Assembly: GCA_035542575.1 (NCBI GenBank)
Contig: DATKLE010000068.1
Span: 1-64,000, forward strand
DNA length: 64,000 nucleotides
From: JAIQET01 sp035542575
Lineage (GTDB): Bacteria; Acidobacteriota; Terriglobia; Terriglobales; Acidobacteriaceae
Direction: 5' to 3'
Numbering within the stretch: position 1 is the first letter of the stretch; each line of letters starts with the position of its first letter. Below, in pieces: positions 1 through 9,445 of this stretch. The position numbers and the translations under genes are program-made. Under the pieces are notes generated by a model. That model searched no databases. It worked only from the letters and a program-made list of their open reading frames with translations, and had not been told where the DNA came from.

Positions 1-137
1 GTCAGGCCAGCGTTTTGCCTTCGGCTTCCTCCCGATTCCATCTCGCGATGAACACCGTTGCCGTTCGGCTAACACTTCCCCTTGCCGGGTGTGTAGAGGA
101 CTTTCACCTCCAAGTGAGTGCGCCCTGCCGGGCGCAC
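1..137 (-). mobile_element. group IIC intron, 5' end (domain I), truncated by window edge
   Basis: Read on the minus strand from 137, the sequence begins GTGCGCCCGGCAGGG and continues with GGTGAAAGTCC, GTTAGCC, AACGGCAA, GGTGT, ATGGAATC, GGAAGC and GGCAAA blocks in the order known from the 5' part of group II introns of bacterial class C (the Oceanobacillus iheyensis type). The intron would run leftward out of the window, so its reverse transcriptase and 3' end are not visible. It starts a few bases past the terminator hairpin at 145-170, which is the known target preference of class C introns. The family call comes from memory of that consensus, and no covariance search was possible. Confidence 0.82.
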
Positions 138-144
138 CAAATCA

Positions 145-170
145 AAGGCCCTCCCGCGCGGGAGGGCCTT
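145..170 (-). terminator. intrinsic terminator of the korAB operon
   Basis: A perfect 13-bp inverted repeat (AAGGCCCTCCCGC / GCGGGAGGGCCTT) with almost no loop lies 21 bases after the korB stop codon. On the minus strand it is followed by a T-rich stretch (TTTGATTTG), after which the group IIC intron begins. Confidence 0.8.
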
Positions 171-190
171 GTCTCAGCAACTGCGAACTG

Positions 191-1237
191 CTATCGCAAC
201 TCCTCCATCGCCTTCTCCAGCACCTCCCTGCCCGGACGTATGACCGACTCCGGCAAGGTGGCCAGCGGCTCATCGGTAATGTTCAACATCTCAATGAAGT
301 TGGGCGCCTGGGTGTTGACGTAGAACACCCCGGTCAGCACCTCGTTATTGTCGTGGGCCTCCCCGAGGCGCTTGATCGCGTTGATCTTGTCGGTGGGATC
401 GTAGTCCTCTTCCAGCTTGCGCAAGCGAAGTTGCGAACCGTCATGCATGGTGACATTGACCGTGGTGCCGGCGTCGTACTCGACATTGATCTCTTCGAAG
501 GCGGGTATGAAGCTGATGTCTTGCAGCGGCTCTTCGTGGTCCTTCATGTATTTGTAGGACTTGGTCGAGCCCTCGTGATCGTTGAAGGTCACACAAGGGG
601 AAACCACGTCGAGCATCACCGTGCCGTTGTGCGCAATGGCGGCTTTCAACATGCTGTGCAACTGCTTCTTGTCGCCGGAGAATGACCGCCCTACAAACGT
701 AGCCCCCAGGCTGATGGCCAGGGCGCAGGTGTCGATCGGTGGGAGGTCGTTGATGACTCCGGTCTTCAACTTGGATCCGAGGTCGGCTGTCGCAGAGAAC
801 TGGCCCTTGGTCAGGCCGTAAACGCCGTTGTCTTCGATGATGTAAATGATCGGAAGATTGCGGCGCATCAGGTGAACAAACTGACCGATTCCGATCGAGG
901 CCGTGTCTCCGTCGCCGCTCACGCCCAGCGCGATCAGCCTGCGGTTGGCCAGCACCGCGCCCGTGGCCACCGACGGCATGCGTCCGTGCACCGCGTTGAA
1001 GCTGTGTGAGCGGCTCATGAAATATGCCGGACTCTTCGAGGAGCAACCGATGCCGCTGGGTTTGATCACTCGCTCGGGCGGCACGCCCATCTCGTACATG
1101 GCGTCAATGATGCGCTCGGAGATGGCATTGTGGCCGCAACCGGCGCAGAGCGTGGTCTTGCCGCCGCGATAGTCCAGCACGGTCAGGCCGATGCGGTTGG
1201 TCTTGGGCGCAGGGGTGCTGGTCGGTGTGGTCGCCAT
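191..1237 (-). CDS. korB: 2-oxoacid:ferredoxin oxidoreductase, beta subunit
   Basis: This is the thiamine-diphosphate-binding beta subunit of a 2-oxoacid (2-oxoglutarate or pyruvate type) : ferredoxin oxidoreductase, 348 aa, cytosolic. The N-terminal CAGCGH motif (31-36), the GDGD TPP/Mg site (108-111) and the NGVYGLTKGQ block near 137-146 are diagnostic of the KorB/VorB family. It follows korA with a single base between stop and ATG, and a strong GGAGGGGA ribosome site lies inside the end of korA, so the subunits are translated together. The sequence does not settle the substrate; the 2-oxoglutarate form is common in this architecture. Confidence 0.9.
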   Translation of the reverse strand: MATTPTSTPAPKTNRIGLTVLDYRGGKTTLCAGCGHNAISERIIDAMYEMGVPPERVIKPSGIGCSSKSPAYFMSRSHSFNAVHGRMPSVATGAVLANRRLIALGVSGDGDTASIGIGQFVHLMRRNLPIIYIIEDNGVYGLTKGQFSATADLGSKLKTGVINDLPPIDTCALAISLGATFVGRSFSGDKKQLHSMLKAAIAHNGTVMLDVVSPCVTFNDHEGSTKSYKYMKDHEEPLQDISFIPAFEEINVEYDAGTTVNVTMHDGSQLRLRKLEEDYDPTDKINAIKRLGEAHDNNEVLTGVFYVNTQAPNFIEMLNITDEPLATLPESVIRPGREVLEKAMEELR

Positions 1238-1238
1238 C

Positions 1239-3077
1239 TTACTTCCCCTCCATGCTGATGAGCTCGTCGGTGACCGAGCGGGCGTCGAGCGGCAGCCCGT
1301 GGATATGGGCGATGCTGCGCAATCGAGTTGCCAGTTCCGGTCTTGCGTCCAGCTTGAGCAGGCTTAACATTTGCGCATCGCGGTTTTGCTCCACCACGTA
1401 GATGCGGTCGTGCTGCTCGATGAACTCGTGCACCTCGCGGGTAAAGGGATAGGCCCGGATACGCAGGTAGTCGGTCTCGATGCTGTACTCCTTGCGCAGC
1501 TGATCGCGGGACTCGAGGATCGCCCAGTGCGACGTGCCGTAGGCGATGATCCCGACCTTGGTCTTGCCGTTGCTCAATAGTTCCGGCCGGGGGACGAAGG
1601 AGCGCGCCGTCTCGAACTTGCGATTGATGCGCTCCATGTTGCGCTCGAAGTCGTCCGGGCGCTCGCTGTACTGCGACTTCTCGTTGTGGCCGGTGCCGCG
1701 AGTGAAGTACGCCGCTGCCGGATGGTCGGTTCCCGGGAGAGTGCGATAGCCCACGCCATCGCCGTCCACGTCCTGGTAGCGGGCGAATCCGCCCAGCCGA
1801 TCCAGATCTTCCTTCGTCAGCACCTTGCCGCGCTTGATCGGCGTTGCCGGGTATTCGAAGGGATCCGACATCCAGTTGTTCATGCCCAGGTCCAGGTCCG
1901 ACATCACGAACACCAACGTCTGGAATTGCTCGGCCAGATTGAAGGCGTCCTGCGCCATGCTGAAGCACTCGGCCACCGAGTTCGGAATCAGCAGGATGTG
2001 CTTGGTGTCGCCGTGGGAGAGGAAGGCGGTCGAAAGAATATCGCCCTGCGAGGTGCGGGTGGGCAGTCCGGTTGAAGGTCCGACTCGCTGGATGTCCCAG
2101 ATCACTCCCGGGACTTCAGCGTAGTAGGCCAGGCCGGCAAACTCCGACATCAGCGAAATGCCCGGACCGGCGGTCGCGGTCATGCTGCGCGCCCCAGCCC
2201 AACCCGCGCCGATCACCATGCCGATCGCCGCCAATTCATCTTCCGCTTGCACCACGGCAAAGGTTGCTTTGCCGTCGGGACCGATGCGGTGCTCTTTCAG
2301 GTAGTCGATCAAGGTCTCCACCAGCGACGACGACGGCGTAATGGGATACCACGTCACCACCGTCACCCCGGCGAACATGCAACCCAAGGCCGCGGCCGAG
2401 TTGCCGTCGATGATGATCTTGCCCCGCGTCTTGTCCATGCGCTGGATGAAGTACGGGTCCTGCTTGGTCAGGCTGGCCGCGGCGTAGTCAAAGCCGGCCT
2501 GCACCGCCGCCATGTTCAAGTTGGCGGCCTTGACTTTCTTCGCGAATTGCTTGCGGATGGCCTTCTCCACCTCAGCCATATCAATTTCCAATAGCCGGGC
2601 AGCTACGCCAACATAAATCATGTTGCGCACCAGTTTGCGCAGCTTGGCTTCAGGGCAGACGGGGGCCACCAGCTTGTCGTAAGGGACAGAGTAAAAGATG
2701 AGATCGTTGCGCAGCTTGCTGAGGTTCAGCGGTTCGTCATAGAGCACGGCGGCGCCGGGATCCAGCGACATCACGTCCTCCTGCGCCGTCTCCGGATTCA
2801 TCGCGATGAGGAAATCAATCTCCTTCTTACGCGCGATGTAGCCGTCCTTGTTGGCCCGAATGGTGTACCAGGTCGGCAGTCCGGCGATGTTGGAGGGAAA
2901 CAGGTTCTTGCCCGAGACCGGCACCCCCATCTGAAAAATGCTGCGCAGAAGCACGGTATTGGAGCTCTGCGAGCCGCTGCCGTTCACCGTCGCCACCTGG
3001 ATGCTCATGTTGTTGACGACGCGCTTGGGCTGCACCCCTCCCGCAGCTTGGTGGGGCGCTACATCGGTTGTGGCCAT
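1239..3077 (-). CDS. korA: 2-oxoacid:acceptor oxidoreductase, fused gamma-alpha subunit
   Basis: At 612 aa this is the fused gamma-alpha form. Residues about 30-195 are the gamma domain (GVPVSGKNLFPSN core) and 220-612 the alpha pyrimidine-binding domain, with the YPITPSS signature at 244-250 and a GPGISLMSEF block. With KorB it oxidatively decarboxylates a 2-oxoacid to acyl-CoA and reduces ferredoxin. No 4Fe-4S ferredoxin domain is present in either chain, so a soluble ferredoxin must be the acceptor. The start at 3077 is supported by AAGGAAGG upstream. A TATAAT box lies about 73 bases before the start. Confidence 0.9.
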   Translation of the reverse strand: MATTDVAPHQAAGGVQPKRVVNNMSIQVATVNGSGSQSSNTVLLRSIFQMGVPVSGKNLFPSNIAGLPTWYTIRANKDGYIARKKEIDFLIAMNPETAQEDVMSLDPGAAVLYDEPLNLSKLRNDLIFYSVPYDKLVAPVCPEAKLRKLVRNMIYVGVAARLLEIDMAEVEKAIRKQFAKKVKAANLNMAAVQAGFDYAAASLTKQDPYFIQRMDKTRGKIIIDGNSAAALGCMFAGVTVVTWYPITPSSSLVETLIDYLKEHRIGPDGKATFAVVQAEDELAAIGMVIGAGWAGARSMTATAGPGISLMSEFAGLAYYAEVPGVIWDIQRVGPSTGLPTRTSQGDILSTAFLSHGDTKHILLIPNSVAECFSMAQDAFNLAEQFQTLVFVMSDLDLGMNNWMSDPFEYPATPIKRGKVLTKEDLDRLGGFARYQDVDGDGVGYRTLPGTDHPAAAYFTRGTGHNEKSQYSERPDDFERNMERINRKFETARSFVPRPELLSNGKTKVGIIAYGTSHWAILESRDQLRKEYSIETDYLRIRAYPFTREVHEFIEQHDRIYVVEQNRDAQMLSLLKLDARPELATRLRSIAHIHGLPLDARSVTDELISMEGK

Positions 3078-3149
3078 CCCGGTTCCTTCCTTTGATAGAG
3101 GCGGGTCCCCGCCCGCCGGAGGTTGTGAGGTGGATGCGCGAAACTCTCT

Positions 3150-3155
3150 ATTATA
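3150..3155 (-). promoter_or_regulatory. candidate -10 box for korAB
   Basis: A perfect TATAAT on the minus strand, about 73 bases before the korA ATG. No convincing -35 hexamer stands 17 bases upstream, so the call rests on the -10 box alone. The surrounding 3078-3248 holds no gene. Confidence 0.4.
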
Positions 3156-3248
3156 CGGCAGGCAACTGGCCGCGAACAGGTGCGGGGAGTGTGGCCAGTG
3201 GTTCAGTTTCAGGGCAGCAGAAGTAAGCAGAGTGGCCTGGACGAGCCT

Positions 3249-4621
3249 CTAGAACGCGTATCCTCCCAGCGCCACCGCCAAGCCTCCTCCATTCCGTGTG
3301 TCAGGCCAAAGGGCATAGAGAGTCGAATCCAGCCAGGTATTGAACGCGACACCGATGCCGAATACCGGCTGAGACAGCGCGGAAGCCAGTGAGATGCTCC
3401 TGGAAAATGTGGCTCCGCCGCCGTTGGAGAACGCTACGTAGGCGCGGTATTTCGTGTTCCCGGGATCATCCCGGCGGTCCAGCCAGGAAACGGCCACCAT
3501 ACCGCTGGAGCTTACGCTGATCGCTGGCAGAAATTGATCGTGCGTGGTCGCAGCCGCCACTGGAACCGGCGTGCTCCAGGTTTGTCCTCCATCGCTCGAG
3601 TTGGTCACCAGCACCTGCATGAAACTTCCGGTCCAATTGTAGAAGGTCATGTAGAGCCGGCCGGCGAAACTGCCTCCGCTGTTGTCGACCGCAATGAAGG
3701 GAGCGTCGCCCGCCGAAATCGGCGTGTTGGGAATCTTGGTTATAGCGGTAGCGGTAAAGACCCGTGCAACCGGGCTCCAAGTCTTCCCACCGTCTAAGGA
3801 CTTGGTGAAGATCATCTTGTTGGGAGCTAACGACCCAGCCGGCGTTGCCATCGCACTGAGGTAAACAGTTCCATCGCTGCCGATTGCCAAATGGCTAAAT
3901 CCTTCGCTGAAGAGCCCTGTGGTACTCGGCAGGTTTGCGGCCACAGCCAGTTGCCAGGTCGCGCCACCGTCGGTAGAGCGGGAAACCGTAACCTCGACGC
4001 CCAGGTTATTAAGATATTGCGTGGTGCTGGCATAAAGCGTGTTGGCGAACGGGCTGGCGGGATTGTTATCGGCAGCCGCCGAATCCAGTTCGGCGAATGC
4101 CTCCAGGCAGGGGACCGCCACCACCAGCGGACTCCAGCTCACCCCATCGGCGGAATGAGTCTCATAGGTGACATTCGGGCCGTCGTCCAGATTGAACAGC
4201 GTGACGATGGCATGAGCTACACCGCTGCTGTCGTAGAGCAGTTGTGGCACGCCGTCAGCATCGATGGGGTCCAGGAAGGGAAGACAACTCTTGGTCCAAC
4301 TCGTACCTCCGTCGCTCGTGCTATAGGCTGCGCCGTCCGATGCGCAGCCTTCGTCTTCAACCCCGGTGATCAGGTGCAGCGGATTATTGGGGTTGATGGC
4401 CAGATTGGCCGCGCGGTCGCGTTCGTCCTCGGACCCTTGGACACTCTCACATTGGGCAAACGGCAGGGCTTCGGGCTGCAGGTGAGATCAGGCTGCACCT
4501 CGAGGCGGTCGCGTTGCCCTGCTTGTAGCCTCGCGGCCTGCGCTTCAGCGGTGGGCAAAGAACCGACCGCAGTTAGCACCAAGATAGCGAGAAGCAGGCA
4601 AGCAAGCAGAATGGGTTTCAC
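3249..4621 (-). pseudogene. sialidase/BNR-repeat secreted protein, frameshifted
   Basis: The gene opens at a GTG (4621) with AGGAGG five bases upstream and encodes a signal peptide (MKPILLACLLLAILVLTAVG) in one frame. The body continues in another frame down to the stop at 3249. Translating that second frame upstream gives good sequence (ERDRAANLAINPNNP, then an Asp-box STSDGGTSW) back to a stop at 4488-4490, so the frames overlap near 4434-4445. Loss of one base there, or gain of two, explains the break. The body has repeated Asp-boxes (STDGGATW, SLDGGKTW, SSDGGQTW), typical of sialidase-like beta-propellers, and is probably periplasmic or extracellular. It could be a true pseudogene or an assembly error. 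The intact product would be roughly 450 aa. Confidence 0.75.
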
Positions 4622-4769
4622 CAGAACCTCCTAGGATCGGACGGGGCAGTTGCCGAAATCAAAGTGGAGGGCGAACTGTGCCATGGTAAGGAAGAGGAAT
4701 CGGTACGTCAATCGCTTTGCAGGTGCCCACCACCGGTTCTTGCGGCAACGCGGCGGGACCCTGCCCCAA

Positions 4770-5726
4770 CTACGGTTCGACGCGCAGGAACTGCGCCATA
4801 TGGCGGACTTTGTTATATCGTGACGCGATTAATTCACTGACCGGCAGCCTGCGCAGTTCGGCGAAGTGCTTGCTCAAGGCCGCATCCAGCAAGGCGGCAG
4901 CCGCTTCATGGTCCACGTGGGCGCCGCCTTTCGGTTCCGGCACAATGTCGTCAATGCAGCCCAATTCGCTCAGGTCGGCGGCGGTAATGCGCAGCGCCTG
5001 GGCCGCCAGTTCCTTCTTGGTGGCATCGCGCCACATGATCGAAGCACAGCCTTCCGGCGAAATCACCGAATAGATCGCGTTCTCCATCATCAGCACCCGG
5101 TCCGCCACCGCGATGGCCAGCGCGCCTCCGCTCCCCCCTTCCCCGGTAATCGCGGTGATGATGGGAACCCGCAGCCGGGCCATCTCCCGCAGATTGCGCG
5201 CGATGGCCTCCGCCTGGCCACGCTCCTCCGCCCCCACCCCGGGGTTCGCCCCGGTTACATCCACCAGGGTAAAGATGGGCCGCGAAAACTTCTCGGCGAT
5301 TTTCATGACGCGCAGCGCTTTACGATACCCTTCGGGATTGGGCAAACCGAAGTTGCGGTAGACCTTTTGTTTCATGTCCCGCTCTTTCTGCGTGCCCAGC
5401 ACCACCGCTTCCTCGCCATGAAAGCGCGCCATGCCGCAGACCATGGCCGGATCGTCGCCGAAGCTACGGTCCCCGTGGATTTCGCTCCAGTCGGTGAAAA
5501 TGCGTTCGATGTAATCCAGGGTATGAGGACGCTGAGGATGACGCGCCAGTTCCGTCTTCTCCCAGGCGCCGAGGTGAACCGATACCTGCTCGCGCAAGGC
5601 ATGGACGCGAGCATGCAGCTCCTCAATCTGGCGGCGGGTCGCGTCGTCCGGAGTCACCGCCTCCAGCTTGGCGATCTGTTGCTCGATCCTCTCCAGCTCC
5701 TGCCGCGCTCTGACTCCAGATTCCAT
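4770..5726 (-). CDS. accA: acetyl-CoA carboxylase carboxyltransferase, alpha subunit
   Basis: This is the alpha half of the acetyl-CoA carboxylase carboxyltransferase, which makes malonyl-CoA for fatty acid synthesis in the cytosol. I start it at the ATG at 5726 (318 aa, close to the usual 310-325), where the family's N-terminal helix begins (ARQELERIEQQIAKLE). The HPQRPHTLDYI motif near 63-73 and GEGGSGGALAI near 195-205 are typical. The open frame continues upstream to 5954 and would overlap dnaE; ATGs at 5798 and 5864 are alternatives and no start has a clear ribosome site. It follows dnaE on the same strand, a common arrangement. AccD and the biotin subunits are not in the window. Confidence 0.92.
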   Translation of the reverse strand: MESGVRARQELERIEQQIAKLEAVTPDDATRRQIEELHARVHALREQVSVHLGAWEKTELARHPQRPHTLDYIERIFTDWSEIHGDRSFGDDPAMVCGMARFHGEEAVVLGTQKERDMKQKVYRNFGLPNPEGYRKALRVMKIAEKFSRPIFTLVDVTGANPGVGAEERGQAEAIARNLREMARLRVPIITAITGEGGSGGALAIAVADRVLMMENAIYSVISPEGCASIMWRDATKKELAAQALRITAADLSELGCIDDIVPEPKGGAHVDHEAAAALLDAALSKHFAELRRLPVSELIASRYNKVRHMAQFLRVEP

Positions 5727-5877
5727 CGTGCCGTTGTCACCGTTCCGGGCGGACCATCGGGCTTCGACCATGGACAGGAGAAACTCAGCGCTGGTCATGA
5801 CCAGCCTGGCATCGGCCACGGCGGGCTCAGCCGCACTGTATCTCCTGTGAGTGGAAGGTCTCATCCGCCACACATTT

Positions 5878-8800
5878 TCAGTCAATGATTCGCACTGCGC
5901 CACGCCCACAGAGTTCTTCGACGCGCGCGATAAAGTTGCGGTCTGGCAGAACATTATAGCCTTCTGCTTCCATCACCACCATGAAATCACCCTGACGTTC
6001 CACGTCGAACAACACCTTGGCTTCACCCTTGCGTTCCACAAACAGGGAGTACAGCGCGTCCACCGTGGAATCGTTCGCCGCCTCAAGGGCAATGCGGACT
6101 CGCAGCGAACGCGGTAATGGCACCTTGGCTTCTTCCAGCATGAGGATCTCGTTCACCGTCAGCTTGGGATTGGCGCCTTCTTCCAGACGCACCCCGCCCC
6201 GCACCAGCACAGGGACCTCCAGTTTCAACTTGTCCTGCAGCTTGCGGTAGGCGTCGGGAAAGACCAGCATGTCCAGCGAGCCGGCCATGTCTTCCAGGGT
6301 GGCCTGCGCGTAGAAATCCCCCTTTTTCGATTTCAGTACGCGCAGGTTGGTGATGATTCCGGCGGTGGTGATGCTCTCATCCTTGCCGGTCGAAGACTTC
6401 AGGGCTGCGACCTCTTCCGTGCTCAGCGCGCGCAGGTTTTCCAGCTTATCCTTGTATCTTTCCAGCGGGTGTCCGGTAATGAAGAAACCGAGGATTTCTT
6501 TCTCGCTGGCCAGCCGCTGGTGTTCGTCCCAATCGGGAACCTCTGGCAGCTTTTCGTTGCTTTCGTGGACCTCCTGCTCGGCGAATACGCCGAATAGCCC
6601 GTGCTGCCCCGACTCGGCGTCGCGCTGGGTTTTCTGAGCGCGCTCGATGGCCTTGTCCAGGACGGCCATGAGTTGCGCCCGGCGCCCCAGGGAATCCATG
6701 GCCCCGCTCTTGATCAGCGACTCCAGCACACGCTTGTTGAGCAGCCGCAGGTCCACGGTTTCGCAGAATTCGAAGATCGAGCGATAGCGCCCGCGCTTCT
6801 TCCGCCCCTCTACGATAGATTCGATGGCGTTGTGGCCGACATTCTTCACCGCCGCAAGCCCAAAGCGGATGGCCGGCCCATGCGGGGTAAAGTTGGCGTC
6901 ACTGACGTTGATGTCCGGGGCTTCCACCGGAATGCCCATTTCCCGGCATTCATTGATGTACTTCACGACGTCATCGGTGTTACCGGTCACCGAAGTTAGC
7001 AGCGCTGCCATGAACTCCACGGGATAGTGCGTCTTCAAGTAAGCCGTGTGATAGGCCAGCAACGCGTACGCCGCCGAGTGCGACTTGTTGAAGCCGTATC
7101 CTGCGAACTGTGCCATGAGGTCGAAAATCTTCTCGATCTTCTTCGGCGCGTATCCCCTCTGGGTCGCGCCGGTGACGAAGCGCTCGCGTTGCGCCGCCAT
7201 CTCGTCGGGTTTCTTCTTCCCCATTGCCCGGCGCAACAGATCTGCATCGCCGAGTGAGTAGCCCGCGAGCCGGTTGGCGATCTGCATGACCTGTTCCTGG
7301 TAAACAATGACGCCGAGCGTTTCTTGCAGGATCTCCTGTAGTTCCGGTAACTCGTACTCGATCTTCTTGCGCCCGTGTTTGCGGTCAATGAAGTCGTCAA
7401 TCATGCCGCCCTGGATGGGCCCCGGGCGGTAGAGGGCGTTGAGGGCGGTCAGGTCTTCGATCGAGCTGGGCAGGTACCGGCGCAACACATCGCGCATACC
7501 GTGGGACTCAAACTGGAACACGCCCGAGGTAAGCCCCCGGTGGAAGACCTTCTGGTAGGTCTCGTGGTCCTCCAGCGGGATTCCCTCGAGCGTGATGCGT
7601 TCGCCCCGAGTCTGCGCGATCAGCTTCAAGGTGTCATCGAGGATGGTGAGGGTGGTCAGACCCAGAAAGTCCATCTTCAGCAGGCCCATCTTTTCGATAG
7701 CCACCATGTCGAAGGCGGTGACGATCTCGTCGTTCTTGGTCTTGTGCAGCGGCACCAATTCGATCAGCGGCCTCGGAGAAATCACAACGCCGGCCGCATG
7801 CACGCCGGCGTTGCGGACTAATCCCTCCAGCTTGCGCGCAGTGTCGAGCAACTGCCGCACTTGCGTGTCGCTCTCATAGGCCTGCTGCAATGCGGGAGAC
7901 TCCCTGATCGCCTGGTCCAGCTTGATGTTGAGCGTGGTGGGGACCATCTTGGCGATGCGGTCCACATCGCTGTAGGGAATGTCCATGGCGCGGCCCACGT
8001 CTTTGATGGCGGCCTTGGCTGCCATGGTGCCGAAGGTGATGATCTGGGCCACGTTCTCCCGCCCGTATTTGCGGGTGACGTAGTCAATGACTTCGCCGCG
8101 CCGGTTCATGCAGAAGTCAATGTCAATGTCGGGCAAGGAGACGCGTTCGGGATTCAGGAAACGCTCGAAAATCAGCTCGTGCTGCAGCGGGTCCAGGTCG
8201 GTGATGCCCAGTGAGTAGGAAACCAGCGAGCCCGCGGCCGAACCCCGGCCCGGGCCCACGGGAATGTCGTGCTCACGGGCATAGCGGATGAAGTCCCAGA
8301 CGATCAGAAAGTATCCGGAAAACTTCATCTGCTGAATGATGGCCAGTTCCCGTGCCAGGCGCTGTTCGTAGTCCACGAGCGGATGCTTCAGGCGGCCCTG
8401 GGCTTCTTGTGTCTGCAAGACGTTCTTCCGGCGCGCGAATCCCTCGCGGGTAACGTGTTCGAAATAGCTGTCGAGGGTATAGCCGGCGGGCACGTCAAAA
8501 TGAGGGAATGGATTGCTGACCTTCTCCAGCCGCGTGTTGCAGCGTTCGGCGATCTCCAGCGTCCGCGCCAGGACATCGGGTGCATCCTTGAAGACGCGGT
8601 ACATCTCGTCATGGCTTTTGACGTAAAACGCCGTGCCTTGGAACTTCATGCGGTTGGCGTCCTGGATGGACTTGCCGGTCTGGATGCATACCATCACATC
8701 CTGGGCGTGCGCGTCGTCTTCGCAGAGGTAATGGCTGTCGTTGGTCGCGACCAGCGGCAGTCCGAGGTCCTTCTCCATGCGAAACAGTGCCGCATGGATG

Positions 8801-9360
8801 CGGTGTTCCGCCTCCAGTCCCTGGTCCTGGATCTCCAGGTAAAAATTCTCCTTGCCAAAGATGTCGCGGTAAGTCGCAGCCGCCTCCCGCGCCGCCTCGT
8901 ACTTGCTCTCCATCAGGCGTTCAGCGACCTCCCCCTTCAAGCAGCCGGAAAGCCCGATCAATCCGCCCGCATGCTCGGCCAGAAATTTCTTGCTCACCCG
9001 CGGCTTGTAGTAGAAGCCGTGCAGCGAGGCCTCCGACGTGATCTTCGCCAGGTTGCGGTAACCCTCCTCGTTTTCAGCCAGCACCAGCAGGTGGTTATAG
9101 GTGTCTCCTTCGGGCGGAGTGCGCTCGATGTTGTGATCTTCTTTCTTGCAGATGTACAGTTCGCAGCCGACGATCGGCTTCACACCCGCTTTATGGGCCG
9201 CGTTGACAAAGTGGACCGCGCCAAAGATATTGCCGTGGTCGGTCATGGCGACCGCGGGCATGCCAAGCTCCTTCACGCGCTGGACAAGCTTTTCCACGTC
9301 GCAGGCGCCGTCCAGCATGGAATAGTCGGTGTGCAGGTGCAGGTGGACAAATTGGGACAT
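5878..9360 (-). CDS. dnaE: DNA polymerase III alpha subunit
   Basis: Replicative DNA polymerase, 1160 aa, of normal DnaE1 length. The PHP domain opens the protein (HLHTDYSMLDGA, 7-18). The palm catalytic aspartates are in PDIDIDF (about 410-416), and the GRGSAAGSLV block and YQEQVMQ motif follow. The helix-hairpin-helix and OB-fold region (ITTAGIITNLRVLKSKKGD) lies in the last 200 residues. There is no proofreading exonuclease domain of the PolC type. The PHP metal-binding histidines visible at the N-terminus (HLHTD) suggest that PHP metal binding is kept. It is transcribed toward accA. Confidence 0.97.
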   Translation of the reverse strand: MSQFVHLHLHTDYSMLDGACDVEKLVQRVKELGMPAVAMTDHGNIFGAVHFVNAAHKAGVKPIVGCELYICKKEDHNIERTPPEGDTYNHLLVLAENEEGYRNLAKITSEASLHGFYYKPRVSKKFLAEHAGGLIGLSGCLKGEVAERLMESKYEAAREAAATYRDIFGKENFYLEIQDQGLEAEHRIHAALFRMEKDLGLPLVATNDSHYLCEDDAHAQDVMVCIQTGKSIQDANRMKFQGTAFYVKSHDEMYRVFKDAPDVLARTLEIAERCNTRLEKVSNPFPHFDVPAGYTLDSYFEHVTREGFARRKNVLQTQEAQGRLKHPLVDYEQRLARELAIIQQMKFSGYFLIVWDFIRYAREHDIPVGPGRGSAAGSLVSYSLGITDLDPLQHELIFERFLNPERVSLPDIDIDFCMNRRGEVIDYVTRKYGRENVAQIITFGTMAAKAAIKDVGRAMDIPYSDVDRIAKMVPTTLNIKLDQAIRESPALQQAYESDTQVRQLLDTARKLEGLVRNAGVHAAGVVISPRPLIELVPLHKTKNDEIVTAFDMVAIEKMGLLKMDFLGLTTLTILDDTLKLIAQTRGERITLEGIPLEDHETYQKVFHRGLTSGVFQFESHGMRDVLRRYLPSSIEDLTALNALYRPGPIQGGMIDDFIDRKHGRKKIEYELPELQEILQETLGVIVYQEQVMQIANRLAGYSLGDADLLRRAMGKKKPDEMAAQRERFVTGATQRGYAPKKIEKIFDLMAQFAGYGFNKSHSAAYALLAYHTAYLKTHYPVEFMAALLTSVTGNTDDVVKYINECREMGIPVEAPDINVSDANFTPHGPAIRFGLAAVKNVGHNAIESIVEGRKKRGRYRSIFEFCETVDLRLLNKRVLESLIKSGAMDSLGRRAQLMAVLDKAIERAQKTQRDAESGQHGLFGVFAEQEVHESNEKLPEVPDWDEHQRLASEKEILGFFITGHPLERYKDKLENLRALSTEEVAALKSSTGKDESITTAGIITNLRVLKSKKGDFYAQATLEDMAGSLDMLVFPDAYRKLQDKLKLEVPVLVRGGVRLEEGANPKLTVNEILMLEEAKVPLPRSLRVRIALEAANDSTVDALYSLFVERKGEAKVLFDVERQGDFMVVMEAEGYNVLPDRNFIARVEELCGRGAVRIID

Positions 9361-9445
9361 TGGGGCTCTGTAGTGATCTTACGTCGGCGATATTGTAATG
9401 GGGAAGGGCAGCGGGAAAAGCGGAGAATTATTCACAACCGCGCGC

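Noticed and set aside
89..685. Long plus-strand frame over the korB gene
   Set aside because: It is the shadow of the clearly coding minus-strand korB, with no protein-like sequence.
4866..5888. 340-codon plus-strand frame over accA
   Set aside because: Composition is that of the accA antisense; accA motifs are unambiguous.
5878..5954. Extended accA start overlapping dnaE
   Set aside because: Residues upstream of 5726 do not resemble the AccA N-terminus, and the family length fits the later start.
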